A DNA stretch of 64,000 nucleotides from Nitrobacter sp963807355 (GCA_963807355.1 CAWEBX010000003.1:186001-250000), one strand, 5' to 3'; positions 34,648 through 44,513 are shown, counted from the first letter of the stretch. The notes: a model not told the origin generated them from the sequence alone. A program made the numbers and translations.

Positions 34648-35196
34648 TCACCCGATCATGATTTTCGTGCGTGGACCGATCCGCCGCAACAGCCGCAGCA
34701 TGGCGGGTTGCGTCATCGCCACGCATCCGGCGGTCGGGCCAAAGTTGTCGCGCGCCAGGTGCAGGAACACGGCGCTGCCGCGCCCTGCGATACGGGGGCG
34801 GGTGTTGTGATCGATCTCAATGATGAAGTCGTAGAGATGATCCTCGCGCGTCAGCCGGTCGCCGGTTGCGCTCTGCGTCAGCCGAATCGGCCGGTTGTAG
34901 CGCCGGTCGGCCGGATCCTCACACCAGGCATCAGTGGGTGTGATCGCGCGAACCGGCAGAAACGTCCTTGGCCGTGGATGCCGATCGGGCCGCCACCACA
35001 GCCGTATGGGCCGAAAAATCCCGTTTGGGGTGCCGCCATCGCCCTCGCGTTTGTTGGCCCGGATACCGCCGCGGCCGAGCGCCACCGCAATTGTCCGCCC
35101 TTCCGCGATCAACCAGCCTCGCTGCGGTCGTCCGGCGGCGGCCCGAATGCGAATCGCCGCGAGCGGTCGATCACAGGAATGTGTCGTGCAAGGCAT
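34648..35196 (-). CDS. L,D-transpeptidase (YkuD-type catalytic domain)
   Basis: A 182-residue protein consisting of little more than a YkuD domain. The catalytic block is FLHLARDNFGPTAGCVAM with the nucleophile Cys158, and GDGGTPNGIFRPIRLWWRPD is typical of the small subgroup seen in Hyphomicrobiales. L,D-transpeptidases form 3-3 peptidoglycan cross-links or attach proteins. No signal peptide is obvious from this start, so export is unclear; a further upstream start was not found. Confidence 0.85.
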   Translation of the reverse strand: MPCTTHSCDRPLAAIRIRAAAGRPQRGWLIAEGRTIAVALGRGGIRANKREGDGGTPNGIFRPIRLWWRPDRHPRPRTFLPVRAITPTDAWCEDPADRRYNRPIRLTQSATGDRLTREDHLYDFIIEIDHNTRPRIAGRGSAVFLHLARDNFGPTAGCVAMTQPAMLRLLRRIGPRTKIMIG

Positions 35197-35431
35197 TGAA
35201 AAGTCTTAGCTTTATATGGAATGAGGAAGCCCCGCGATTCTCTCAGCCGAAACGTCGATCCTGCATGTCAAGACAGGGAACATTCATCCAAATTCTCTCC
35301 AGTCTGGAGTAGACTCCGTTTGAGCGATGAATTGCTGCAAATTCATGCGCCCGACGAATTGGGACTTAAATACCTGATGAAGGTAGCTGGCGCGCCCGCC
35401 GGGTGTTTCAGCCGCCAGGAGGATTGCATAG

Positions 35432-36118
35432 ATGGCCAACGCCCGCAAAATCCTGATCGTGGACGACGATAACGATCTGCGCGATACGCTGGTCGAGCAA
35501 CTGTCGCTGCATGAGGAATTCGAGGCGTCCGCCGTTGATACCGGCGCGAAGGGCGCCAGCGCGGCCAAAGCCCATTCGCCCGATCTCGTGCTGATGGACG
35601 TCGGCCTGCCCGATACGGATGGCCGCGAAGTGGTGCGCAGTTTGCGCAAGGGCGGCTTCAAGGCGCCGATCATCATGCTGACCGGTCACGACACCGATTC
35701 GGATACGATTCTGGGCCTTGAGTCCGGCGCCAATGACTATATCGCCAAACCGTTCCGCTTTGCGGTGCTGCTGGCGCGCATTCGCGCGCAGTTGCGTCAG
35801 CATGAGGCCAGCGAGGACGCGGTATTTTCAGTCGGACCTTATAGTTTCCGGCCCGGCGCCAAAATGCTGACGACCGCCAATGCCAAGAAGGTGCGGCTGA
35901 CCGAGAAGGAAACGGCGATTTTGCGCTTCCTCTACCGGGCCGGGCAGATTCCGGTGTCTCGCGAGACACTGTTGCAGGAGGTCTGGGGATACAACTCCGG
36001 AGTCACCACGCACACCCTGGAAACTCACATTTACCGGTTGCGCCAGAAGATCGAGAATGACGCTGCCAATCCGGAGATTCTGGTGACCGAAGCGGGTGGC
36101 TACAAGCTGGTGCCCTGA
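35432..36118 (+). CDS. cenR: OmpR-family response regulator CenR
   Basis: Response regulator of 228 residues. Receiver domain (about 5-122): acidic pair in ILIVDDDNDLRD, phospho-Asp in LVLMDVGLPDTDG, Lys in YIAKPFR. The winged-helix DNA-binding domain (about 130-228) contains RLTEKETAILRFLYRAG and LLQEVWGYNSGVTTHTLETH. Sequence and neighbourhood match, from memory, the essential envelope regulator CenR of Caulobacter. A strong AGGAGG ribosome site precedes the ATG. The cognate kinase (CenK-type) is not in the window. Confidence 0.82.
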   Translation: MANARKILIVDDDNDLRDTLVEQLSLHEEFEASAVDTGAKGASAAKAHSPDLVLMDVGLPDTDGREVVRSLRKGGFKAPIIMLTGHDTDSDTILGLESGANDYIAKPFRFAVLLARIRAQLRQHEASEDAVFSVGPYSFRPGAKMLTTANAKKVRLTEKETAILRFLYRAGQIPVSRETLLQEVWGYNSGVTTHTLETHIYRLRQKIENDAANPEILVTEAGGYKLVP

Positions 36119-36207
36119 TTCTGATGGAATCAGAAGCGAGACGCTATGGTAGTTTCGAGGCGTTTCTCTCCGCGAGCCGGTATCCACTTCGTCCAAAAAC
36201 GCTATAG
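36118..36207. repeat. Family A intergenic repeat
   Basis: Starts inside or at the cenR stop: TTCTGATGGAATCAGAAGCG, then CGTTTCTCTCCGCGAGCCGG, then CCAAAAACGCTATAG. It supplies the TGA stop region of cenR. Confidence 0.72.
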
Positions 36208-36272
36208 GTTGACGACTCGTATCAGCTCCCGTCAAAACAGCTTTTGGGTGATCCGGAGCCGACCGGTTTTGC

Positions 36273-36722
36273 ATGTCGATCGACGATGACGTTGTCCTGC
36301 TTGAGCGCGTCCCGACCCTGCGCTTGCTGGGCGCCGAGGCTTTGCGCGTGCTTGCCATCGGCGCAGAACAGCAGCAGTTCGCCAGCGGCTCGATCCTGTT
36401 TCGCGCTGGTGACGAGGCGGATGGGGGGTACGTCGTTCAGGAAGGCAGCTTTCGTATCCACGTCCCGGACGGCGGCGATCGGGAAGTCATCGCCGAGCGC
36501 GGCACGCTGATCGGGGAACTCGCTTTGATCGTCCCGATATCGCGGCAGGCCACCGTGATCGCGCGGGAATATTCGATGGTGATCCGCGTTTCACGCACCC
36601 TGTTTCTGCGGGTGCTCGACAGCTATCCCGCCGCCGCCCACCGCCTTCGCGACGAACTCGCCAACCGCACCCGGCAAACGACCAGCGACATCCTGATGGC
36701 ATCGGCGAAACTGAGTAGTTAG
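36273..36722 (+). CDS. Cyclic nucleotide-binding domain protein
   Basis: A 149-residue single CNB domain: the beta-roll SGSILFRAGDEADGGYVVQE and the phosphate-cassette-like region GTLIGELALIVPISRQATV, where the conserved Arg before the Ala/Thr is replaced by Gln-Ala. No helix-turn-helix follows, so it is not a CRP-type regulator. It may bind cAMP/cGMP or only use the fold. It lies directly after cenR. Confidence 0.82.
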   Translation: MSIDDDVVLLERVPTLRLLGAEALRVLAIGAEQQQFASGSILFRAGDEADGGYVVQEGSFRIHVPDGGDREVIAERGTLIGELALIVPISRQATVIAREYSMVIRVSRTLFLRVLDSYPAAAHRLRDELANRTRQTTSDILMASAKLSS

Positions 36723-36805
36723 AGCATGTTTCTCCCACGAGCAGAGACCGGATCGTATCAGCGATCCGGCTGAAGGAGGTGCGGCTGCCATCGTGGCGTC
36801 GGCAC

Positions 36806-37621
36806 TCACACCTCGATCACCGCAGTCACCGGCACATGATCGGATGGACGCTGCCAGCCTCGGGCGTCGCGGGTGATGCGGAAGTCCCGGATTCCGCCGC
36901 GCAGCGCTTCGGAGACCCAGATATGGTCAAGTCTGCGGCCGCGGTTGGCGGCAACCCAGTCGGCGGCGCGATAGCTCCACCACGTATAGACTTTCTCCGA
37001 CATCGGAATTCGCGCGCGAGCGATGTCGATCCAGTTGCCGTGATTCTGCACGCCGAGCAGCTTCTCGCATTCGATGGGCGTATGCGAGACGATTTTCAGG
37101 AGCTGCCTGTGCGACCAGACGTCGTTCTCATGTGGCGCGACATTGAGATCGCCGACCAGCACATGCCGGTCGCCGTTGCCCGGATGCAGCGGCGCACAGG
37201 CTTTCATCTCGTCGAGAAACTGCAGCTTGTGGGCGAACTTCGGATTGAGCACGGGATCGGGAATGTCGCCACCCGCGGGCACATAGAAGTTATGTAGCAC
37301 CAGCGGCGCGGCGAGACCCGCCTGGCCGCCGAAGATCACACTGACGTGGCGGGAGTCGATCTTGTCGCAGAACGTGCGGATGTTGCTGGCGTCAAATGGC
37401 AGCTTCGAGACCACCGCCACCCCGTGATATCCCTTCTGCCCGTTGAGCGCGACGTGCTCATAGCCGAGTCGGCGGAAGCGTTTCAGCGGAAAGGCGTCAT
37501 CGGGGCACTTGGTCTCCTGCAGGCACAACACGTCCGGCCGTTGCGCTTTCAGAAACTTGGCGACCAGATCGATGCGCAGCCGCACCGAATTGATATTCCA
37601 GGTGGTGAAGGTGAGATGCAT
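36806..37621 (-). CDS. xthA: Exodeoxyribonuclease III
   Basis: AP endonuclease and 3'-5' exonuclease of base-excision repair. The 271-residue protein has the EEP fold: TTWNINSVRLR, LCLQETKCPDD with the metal Glu, NFYVPAGGD with the catalytic Tyr, VGDLNVAPHENDVW with the Asp-Asn pair, and the final RPSDHVPV with the Asp-His pair. Normal length, all catalytic residues present. Confidence 0.96.
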   Translation of the reverse strand: MHLTFTTWNINSVRLRIDLVAKFLKAQRPDVLCLQETKCPDDAFPLKRFRRLGYEHVALNGQKGYHGVAVVSKLPFDASNIRTFCDKIDSRHVSVIFGGQAGLAAPLVLHNFYVPAGGDIPDPVLNPKFAHKLQFLDEMKACAPLHPGNGDRHVLVGDLNVAPHENDVWSHRQLLKIVSHTPIECEKLLGVQNHGNWIDIARARIPMSEKVYTWWSYRAADWVAANRGRRLDHIWVSEALRGGIRDFRITRDARGWQRPSDHVPVTAVIEV

Positions 37622-37851
37622 GAATTCCGGTGAAGACGTCGACAGGTCTATGTGCCGTCATACGCGGGCCTGACCCGCGTATCCATCAATAATCGATCTG
37701 GGTACAAATGTCAGAACCCAAAAGACGACCAGCAATATTGGACGTCAGGGGAGTTTAATTTGAGACCGCTTACCTGGGTTGATGCAACGTCGGCAGCGAC
37801 CGTCAAATTCAGCTCACTGCACCCCGTGAGAACTCTGCGCGTGATTGCGCC
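37622..37851. repeat. Spacer with a short palindromic repeat
   Basis: The palindrome ATACGCGGGCCTGACCCGCGTAT lies at about 37662-37684 and resembles the palindrome inserted in the family A copy at 10710. The rest of the 230-base spacer between xthA and lolA shows no gene. Confidence 0.55.
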
Positions 37852-38691
37852 TCAGTTATTCGTCGAGGTCGGATAATTGGTATAATCGATCTTGAACAGA
37901 GCGGGATCGAGCTTCGCCGTGGCATTGAGATTGTAGATCGCCACCGTGGTGTCGTAGCCCTGCGGATCGGTTATGGTCCACTGCTTGAGCTTGCCGTCCT
38001 TGACGCCGACCATCAGCATGAGGCGGGAGGTGCCGACCAGCGCCTGCTTCTCTTCGATGGTGACGCTGATGTAGAGATCGTCCGACGTCACGGCGACGAC
38101 GTTGGTATCCCTCATCAGGTCGATGCGGTCCGACAACAGATAGCGCAGCGGCGTTTGCGCCAGCGGGTACACATCCTGGGTCGCGAGCTTGGTGTCACGA
38201 ACAACGAGCGACGAGCCGTCGGAAATCATCGCGATCGGTGACGGAGGGTCGTATTCGAACCGTACTTTGCCCGGCTTCTGGATGTAAAATTCGCCGGTTG
38301 ATCGGCTGCCATCAGGGCCGACCTGCACGAAATTTCCGGCAAGCGTCCGCAGCGACGATAGATAGGCACTGACTCGTGCCGCCGCTGCTTTCTGATCCGC
38401 GCTGAAAGTTGCAAAAATATTGGCCGGTACGTTGCGGCGCGGATCGGGAATGATCGGGTCCGGCGGCCGCGTGGTTCCGGTAACCTCCGGCTGGGCCGTC
38501 TGCACCACCATCGCCGCGGGTGCTCCGTTGCGGGCCTTAGGGGCCGGTTGCGGGAGCGGAACGGCCTCGGCGAGGGCAGGCGGAACAAGAACAAGAAGAC
38601 CCATGGTCAGCGCCGCCGCGAGCCGGACCACGCCGAGGCGCGCGCGGATCGGACGACTGGCCGCGGATGAATGTGTCACGTCTCTGCTCAA
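37852..38691 (-). CDS. lolA: Outer-membrane lipoprotein carrier protein LolA
   Basis: Periplasmic chaperone carrying lipoproteins to the outer membrane. The 279-residue precursor has a basic N-region and hydrophobic core (LAAALTMGLLVLVPPALAEA), a Pro-rich linker (45-90), then the LolA half-barrel: YLSSLRTLAGNFVQVGPDGS, GEFYIQKPGKVRFEYDPPSP, ISDGSSLVVRD and PLRYLLSDRIDL. No LolB-like lipobox is present. It lies beside ftsK, an order that I recall in related genomes. Confidence 0.9.
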   Translation of the reverse strand: MSRDVTHSSAASRPIRARLGVVRLAAALTMGLLVLVPPALAEAVPLPQPAPKARNGAPAAMVVQTAQPEVTGTTRPPDPIIPDPRRNVPANIFATFSADQKAAAARVSAYLSSLRTLAGNFVQVGPDGSRSTGEFYIQKPGKVRFEYDPPSPIAMISDGSSLVVRDTKLATQDVYPLAQTPLRYLLSDRIDLMRDTNVVAVTSDDLYISVTIEEKQALVGTSRLMLMVGVKDGKLKQWTITDPQGYDTTVAIYNLNATAKLDPALFKIDYTNYPTSTNN

Positions 38692-39116
38692 TGTTTCGTC
38701 CTGTCCGTCGGAGGCGTTCCTTCTACAGTGCTTCGCGGTGTCGCGGATATCGCTTTTTTCCCCGACCGGATCCGAGGGATGGCCGCCGCGCGGGAGTTCG
38801 CCTCAACTGCGCTGAACCCGATACCATCGCATCTCTCTGATCGAGCGGGATCTCGTCTGAAAATCTGCTTCCAGTTTTCAAAAATCATGCTCAAGCGGAA
38901 GGTGGCTGCAACGATATGCAAGTTTGAACCGGGCCCCTAGAAGCGGAATGAGGAAAAGTGTCGTGCGGTTTTCCGCCCGCATTCCGCTTCTCATAATATC
39001 GGAATCGATCACGTTCATGATTTTGGATCAATTCGATCCAGAATCATCGTGATCTAGTTTGGTGCTGTGGCGATTTCGCGGCTCCGGAAACTCGATCATC
39101 GTCATATCGTCATGGA
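38692..39116. other. lolA-ftsK spacer with repeat
   Basis: About 425 bases between ftsK (ending at 39117) and the lolA start. No gene is supported. The right part is a family B repeat (38938-39058), listed separately. The left part must hold the lolA promoter; I could not place one with confidence. Confidence 0.5.
38938..39058. repeat. Two-hairpin intergenic repeat, family B, copy 1
   Basis: The first palindrome is AGAAGCGGAATGAGGAAAAG paired with TTTTCCGCCCGCATTCCGCT; the second is GATCACGTTCATGATTTTGG paired with ATCATCGTGATC. The copy at 45373-45490 matches over nearly its whole length. Confidence 0.85.
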
Positions 39117-41603
39117 TCAGAAGTGGCCTTCTTCTTCCTCGATCAGGATTTCGCGCTTTCCTGCGTGATTGGCCTGCCCGACGATGCCTTCGAGTTCCAT
39201 GCGCTCCATCAGCGAAGCGGCGCGGTTGTACCCGATCTGGAGACGGCGCTGGATATAGCTGGTCGAAGCCTTACGGTCGCGCTTCACGATTGCGACAGCC
39301 TGCGCGAACAGATCGCCGCCGCCGTCGCTGCCCATGCTCGTGCCGTCGAACACCGCGCCGTCATCGCCCTCAGCGGGCTCTTCGGCCGTGACCGCCTCGA
39401 GATATTCGGGAGCACCTTGCGATTTGAGATGGCGAACCACCTTCTCGACTTCTTCGTCGGATGCAAACGGCCCGTGCACGCGCGAGATGCGGCCACCGCC
39501 AGCCATGTAGAGCATGTCGCCCTGGCCGAGCAGTTGCTCGGCGCCCATCTCGCCGAGAATGGTGCGGCTGTCGATCTTGGACGTCACCTGGAAGGCGATG
39601 CGGGTCGGGAAATTGGCCTTAATGGTGCCGGTAATGACGTCGACCGACGGACGCTGCGTCGCAAGGATGACGTGGAGGCCGGCGGCGCGCGCCATCTGCG
39701 CAAGACGCTGGACCGCGCCTTCGATATCCTTGCCCGCGACCATCATCAGGTCGGCCATTTCATCCACGATAATGACGATGAAGGGCAGCGGCTCGAACTC
39801 GAGCTTCTCTTGCTCGTAGATCGCCTTGCCGGTTTCCTTGTCGAAGCCGGTATGCACCGTGCGCGTCAGGTCCTCGCCCTTGGCCTTCGCTTCAAGGAGG
39901 CGGGTATTGTAGCCGTCGATATTGCGTACGCCGAGCTTGGCCATCTTCTTGTAGCGCTCTTCCATCTCGCGCACGGCCCATTTCAGCGCGACCACCGCCT
40001 TCTTCGGATCGGTCACCACCGGCGTCAGCAGATGCGGGATGCCGTCATAGACCGAGAGTTCGAGCATCTTTGGATCGACCATGATGAGACGGCACTGATC
40101 GGGCCGCAGCCGGTACAGCAGGCTGAGAATCATGGTGTTGATTGCGACCGATTTACCGGAGCCGGTGGTGCCGGCGATCAGCATATGCGGGGTGCGTGCG
40201 AGATCGATGATGACCGGGTCGCCGCCGATCGTCTTGCCGAGGCAGAGCGGCAGCTTGGCGACCGAGTCGGTCGCCTCCCTCGCGGTGAGCAATTCGCGCA
40301 AGTAAACTTTTTCGCGGTGTGCGTTCGGCAGTTCGATGCCGATGGCGTTGCGGCCGGCGACCACCGCGACGCGCGCAGACAGCGCGCTCATGGAACGCGC
40401 GATATCGTCGGCAAGGCCGATGACGCGTGACGACTTGATGCCGGGCGCTGGCTCGAGTTCATACAGCGTCACCACCGGTCCGGGATTGGCTTTCACGATT
40501 TCGCCGCGCACGCCAAAGTCGCCAAGCACGCCTTCCAGCGCCCGCGAATTGGTTTCCAGTTCGGACTTGCTGAGCGGCTGGCGGTCGGAGGCGCGCGGCG
40601 CGCTCAGAACGTTGACCGAAGGCAATTCGAACTTGCCGGGTTTCTTCGCCGGCTGACGGGGAGCGGCCTTCCGGCGCGGCGTGCTGACAACCGGCGCATC
40701 ATCGCTCTCCTCCTCGTCGTCCGCTTCGTCCTCGTCGTCGTCAAGGTCGTCGTCAAGGTCGCTCCGGGCCGGCGCCAGGGAGGGAGCGATATGTCTGCCG
40801 CCGAGGTTCGGTTCCTGACGCTCGAACGCCAGCGCCCCCGATTTCTGCGGCGCGCTCGACACCAGCGACTTATAGGCCAGCGCGAGCAGTGCCCCGAGCC
40901 TGAGGCGCTTAAATCGCGCCTTCGCGCTCATCATCGCGTGAACCGCCCAGCCCAGCGAGACCGAGGCGTGGTCGCCGCTCTCATCAAACGGCCGGTCGTC
41001 CTCGATTTCGCGCAACTCGTCGGCGGGCCGCGATCTTATTCCGCTGGCCCAAAGGAATGTCGCGGCCATGACCGGCAGGAAGATCGCGCCGAGCACGATG
41101 CTCTGCAACACGCTCGCCGGGCCGAACAAAATCGCAGGCGCTCGCACCAGCGCGTCGCCGACCACGCCACCGAGACCGGTGGGCAGCGGCCATGCGCCAT
41201 TGTGAGGCCAGCAACTGGCAAAGCCGGCGGCGGTTATGGTGCAAAGAAGCCAGCAGCCGAGACGCGTGGCCTCGCGATCGAACGGGCGATGGGTCAGCAT
41301 CCGCCACCCCCAGATCGCCACCGGCAGGATCAGCATGATCGCGCCGAGACCGAGAATCTGCATCAGAAGATCTGCGCCGATCGCGCCGGGATAGCCGAGG
41401 ACGTTGTGGATCGCGCGCGAGGTGGCGTGGCTGAGGCTCGGATCCTGTACCGACCACGTCATCAGCGCGGCCGCAGCAGCGCCGGACAATGCGATCATGC
41501 CGAGCCCGGTGAGTTCGCGCAAGCGCCGGCCAAGCGGCTCGCGGATCGACGGCGGTATATGATCGACGATGGGAAAAAGGCGTTCGATCGCTGCCATGCT
41601 CAT
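39117..41603 (-). CDS. ftsK: DNA translocase FtsK
   Basis: Septal DNA pump for chromosome dimer resolution and terminus segregation. The 828-residue protein has about four to five transmembrane helices in the first 190 residues, an acidic/proline linker (about 270-330, including DLDDDLDDDEDEADDEEES), the RecA-like motor (Walker A IAGTTGSGKSVAINT, Walker B FIVIIVDEMADL) and the C-terminal gamma winged helix (STSYIQRRLQIGYNRAASLM) that reads KOPS-type sites. Full length and intact. Confidence 0.96.
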   Translation of the reverse strand: MSMAAIERLFPIVDHIPPSIREPLGRRLRELTGLGMIALSGAAAAALMTWSVQDPSLSHATSRAIHNVLGYPGAIGADLLMQILGLGAIMLILPVAIWGWRMLTHRPFDREATRLGCWLLCTITAAGFASCWPHNGAWPLPTGLGGVVGDALVRAPAILFGPASVLQSIVLGAIFLPVMAATFLWASGIRSRPADELREIEDDRPFDESGDHASVSLGWAVHAMMSAKARFKRLRLGALLALAYKSLVSSAPQKSGALAFERQEPNLGGRHIAPSLAPARSDLDDDLDDDEDEADDEEESDDAPVVSTPRRKAAPRQPAKKPGKFELPSVNVLSAPRASDRQPLSKSELETNSRALEGVLGDFGVRGEIVKANPGPVVTLYELEPAPGIKSSRVIGLADDIARSMSALSARVAVVAGRNAIGIELPNAHREKVYLRELLTAREATDSVAKLPLCLGKTIGGDPVIIDLARTPHMLIAGTTGSGKSVAINTMILSLLYRLRPDQCRLIMVDPKMLELSVYDGIPHLLTPVVTDPKKAVVALKWAVREMEERYKKMAKLGVRNIDGYNTRLLEAKAKGEDLTRTVHTGFDKETGKAIYEQEKLEFEPLPFIVIIVDEMADLMMVAGKDIEGAVQRLAQMARAAGLHVILATQRPSVDVITGTIKANFPTRIAFQVTSKIDSRTILGEMGAEQLLGQGDMLYMAGGGRISRVHGPFASDEEVEKVVRHLKSQGAPEYLEAVTAEEPAEGDDGAVFDGTSMGSDGGGDLFAQAVAIVKRDRKASTSYIQRRLQIGYNRAASLMERMELEGIVGQANHAGKREILIEEEEGHF

Positions 41604-41615
41604 GGGATCCCGCGA

Positions 41616-42866
41616 TTAATCGAGAGTTTTCACCAGCCGATGCAATGCCTCGGCCGTTGTTTCAGTGTCCGCTACGAGCGCCAGACGGATATAGCCCGCG
41701 CCGGGATTGCTGCCGTCGGCTTGCGGACGCGCCAGATAGCTTCCGGGCACGACGCGAATGCCGGCTTCCTTGTACAGCCTGATGGCCACGGCCTCGTCGC
41801 CGCCATAAGCGGAGACATCCAGCCAGATGCAGAAGCCGCCGGCCGGGCGGCTGTAGCCGTAGCGATGGCCGAGGATCTGGTCGGCGAGGTCGAACTTGAG
41901 CCGGTAGAGCCGGCGGTTCTCCTCGACATGCGCTTCGTCGCCATAGGCCGCCACCGCGACATGCTGCAGCGGCACCGGCACCTGAGGCGACGCGACGTTG
42001 CGCAATTCATGAAACGCGGAAAGGAATTTGCCATCGCCGGCCGCGAAACCGACCCGCAGCCCCGGCAGGTTCGAGCGTTTCGACAGCGACTGGAACGCGA
42101 CGACATTGGCGAAATCCGGCCCCGCGCATTCCAGCGCGCTGCCGGGCGCGTCCCGCGTATAGATTTCCGAGTAGCATTCGTCCGAGAACACGAGGAAGCC
42201 GTGACGGCGCGCCAGCGCGATCAGGCGCGAGAGGTAATCGCGCGAAGCCGTCGTTCCTTGTGGGTTGGCGGGAGAGGCGAGATAGATCGCGACCGTCCGC
42301 GCCAGCGTGCTCTCATCGATGGAATCGAGGTCGGGCAGGAAACCGTTGGCGTGCGTAGTCGGCAGGAAGATGGTTTCGCAATGTGCAGCGCGTGCGCCCG
42401 CGCCATAGGCCGGGTAAAACGGGTTCGGCATCAGGATGGCCGGCGTGCCCATGCGAGGCGCGACGTAGCGGGCGGCGGCGATCGCGGCGAAAAACAGCCC
42501 TTCGCGGCTGCCGTTCAGCACCAGAATCTCGGTCTCGGGATCGATGGCACGGGGCAGGGCGAAGCGCCTCGACAGCCAGTTCGCGGCCGTGCGGCGGAAC
42601 GGCTCGATCCCCCGCGCCATCGGATAGCGCCGGAACTCGTTGATATATTGAGACAATATCGGAGCGACGAAGTCGGGCGGCGGGTGCTGCGGCTCGCCCA
42701 GCGACAACGTGATCAGAGGTTGTCCCGGCTCGTAGGGCTCAAGCAGCTCGGCCGTCCGCGCGAACGGTGACCGCTCGCCGGGCGTTGTGAACGCGGCCGG
42801 GCTGGCGGCAAACTCGGCCGGACTGACGGCGTCTGGCGCCGCGCGCGATGAAGCGGTGGTTGCCAT
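41616..42866 (-). CDS. PLP-dependent aminotransferase, DapC-like
   Basis: Class I/II aminotransferase of 416 residues. The PLP Lys is in FQSLSKRSNLPGLRVGF, with YLASPANPQGT (Asn-Pro) and FSDECYSEIY (Asp-Glu-Cys-Tyr) upstream and the substrate-binding IRLAL Arg near the end. The SLSKRSNxPGLR pattern is characteristic of N-succinyl-diaminopimelate aminotransferase (DapC), so a role in lysine/peptidoglycan precursor synthesis is likely but not proven. It lies 12 bases upstream of ftsK. Confidence 0.85.
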   Translation of the reverse strand: MATTASSRAAPDAVSPAEFAASPAAFTTPGERSPFARTAELLEPYEPGQPLITLSLGEPQHPPPDFVAPILSQYINEFRRYPMARGIEPFRRTAANWLSRRFALPRAIDPETEILVLNGSREGLFFAAIAAARYVAPRMGTPAILMPNPFYPAYGAGARAAHCETIFLPTTHANGFLPDLDSIDESTLARTVAIYLASPANPQGTTASRDYLSRLIALARRHGFLVFSDECYSEIYTRDAPGSALECAGPDFANVVAFQSLSKRSNLPGLRVGFAAGDGKFLSAFHELRNVASPQVPVPLQHVAVAAYGDEAHVEENRRLYRLKFDLADQILGHRYGYSRPAGGFCIWLDVSAYGGDEAVAIRLYKEAGIRVVPGSYLARPQADGSNPGAGYIRLALVADTETTAEALHRLVKTLD

Positions 42867-43126
42867 CGGTTAAGCGTCAACACTTTCAAGGCGTTCGGCC
42901 GCACCACTGGGCCGGACGAAAGACAGTTGAGTACCATAGGTACGGCGAGGTTAAGACGCGATTAACCATCGGCGGAAGGGCGGATTTTCTTGTTATGTTC
43001 TTGTGAATGCAAAATCACGTTGCTGCGGCGGGATGCCCGTGTACCGCGATCGGATTCTGCTTCCCGAAATAACAAATATCGAGGAACGAGGTCCCCTGCG
43101 TCTGCGGGAGACACCGATTTGCCCGC
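42867..43126. other. Spacer upstream of the DapC-like gene
   Basis: 260 bases between the minus-strand aminotransferase and the ubiH-type gene. No repeat family or gene recognised. Confidence 0.4.
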
Positions 43127-44347
43127 CTACAACGCCTCGCCCTTCAACAGCCGTGGCATCTCGCCGGTCAGTCCCGCCGCCTGGCGGATGAACGCGTTCT
43201 TCAAAGGCGGCATGCGGTCGACCAATCCTAATCCGATGTCGCGTACACTGCGCAGCAGCGCCAATTCGTTCGAGAACAAAACATTGAGCGTGTTGGTGGC
43301 GAAGCCCATCGCCATGGTGTCGAAGCGCCGCCAGCGCTGATAGCGCTCGAGCACATCGGCTTGCCCCGGATTGATGCCGAGCCTGAGAGCGTCGACGACG
43401 GTTTCCGCCAGCGCCGCGACATCTTTCAGTCCGAGGTTCAGGCCCTGACCCGCGATCGGGTGGATCACATGCGCCGCGTCGCCGACCAACGCCAGCCGCT
43501 TGGCGATGAATGAGTGCGCGACGAAATAGTGAAGCGGGAACGCGCGTGGCTTGTCGAGCGCCTTGATCTCGCCGAGGTGCAGGCCGAAGCGCTGCTCCAG
43601 TTCGGCATGAAATTCTTCTTCGGCAAGCGCGACGATGCGCGCGGCATCCGCCCGCTTCTCGGTCCATACCAGCGACGAGCGTCGGCCTGTCAGCGGCAGG
43701 ATCGCGAACGGCCCGGCGGGGAGAAAATGTTCTTCGGCGCGGCCCTGATGGTCGCGTTCGTGGCCGACGGTGACGACGATGCCGGACTGGTCGTACTCCC
43801 AGCCGTGGGTGGCGATTCCGGCGCGCTCGCGCAGCCTTGAGCGCGCGCCATCGGCCGCCACCAGAAGGCTCGCGTCAATCGTCGAGCCGTCGGCCAGCGA
43901 GACCATGACTCCGCCCGGCCGTACGTCGTTTCCTGTCACCGCGGTAGCGCGCAAGTCGACGCCTGCCGCTTCCGCGCGAGACGCCAGCGCCTCGATCAGA
44001 TAACAATTCTCGACCATGTGCGCGAACGGTTCGCCCGGCTCGACCTCGCCGGTAAACGTCAGAAATGTCGGACGGGTGGCGTCCTCGAGCTTGGAATCCG
44101 TGACCACCATATCGAGGATCGGCTGCGCGGTGCCGGCGACCTCGTTCCAAACCCCGAGCGTCTCGAACAGGCGGCGGCAGGCGGCAACGATCGCGGTGGC
44201 GCGCGGATCGCGGCTCGGCCGGTTCGCCAGCGCCGGATCGGCGACCACGATCGGAACTCCGGCGCCAAGCCCCTGGCGCAGCGCCAGCGCCAGCGCCAGT
44301 CCCGCGAATGCGCCGCCGCAGATGACAATGCTCTGTTGTGTCGTCAT
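43127..44347 (-). CDS. UbiH/COQ6-family FAD-dependent monooxygenase
   Basis: A 406-residue flavoprotein hydroxylase from the ATG at 44347 (MTTQQSIVICGGAFAGLALA, the FAD Rossmann motif). LVAADGARSRLRERAGI (DG motif) and LVGDAAHVIHPIAGQGLNLG (GD motif) are diagnostic of the UbiH/UbiF/VisC group, which hydroxylates ubiquinone precursors. Which ring position it acts on cannot be decided from sequence. Confidence 0.9.
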   Translation of the reverse strand: MTTQQSIVICGGAFAGLALALALRQGLGAGVPIVVADPALANRPSRDPRATAIVAACRRLFETLGVWNEVAGTAQPILDMVVTDSKLEDATRPTFLTFTGEVEPGEPFAHMVENCYLIEALASRAEAAGVDLRATAVTGNDVRPGGVMVSLADGSTIDASLLVAADGARSRLRERAGIATHGWEYDQSGIVVTVGHERDHQGRAEEHFLPAGPFAILPLTGRRSSLVWTEKRADAARIVALAEEEFHAELEQRFGLHLGEIKALDKPRAFPLHYFVAHSFIAKRLALVGDAAHVIHPIAGQGLNLGLKDVAALAETVVDALRLGINPGQADVLERYQRWRRFDTMAMGFATNTLNVLFSNELALLRSVRDIGLGLVDRMPPLKNAFIRQAAGLTGEMPRLLKGEAL

Positions 44348-44513
44348 GGTACGCCTTGCTTCTGTGCTGCCGCAGTATAGCCGGGCGAAACCGGTTTCCA
44401 AACGTTGCTTCTTTAGCAACCGCTCGGCCCGTGTCGTCGTTCCGGGACGCTGGGGGCCGCGAACCCGGGATTAACGGTATGACAACGCATGAGTTCATGG
44501 TGAAGGCGTCGCG

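Noticed and set aside
39123..40430. 435-codon plus-strand frame opposite ftsK
   Set aside because: Shadow of the ftsK motor domain; composition typical of antisense frames.
40791..42770. 659-codon open frame on the plus strand
   Set aside because: Antisense to ftsK and the DapC-like gene, very rich in Arg/Ala/Gly, no motif. Shadow frame.
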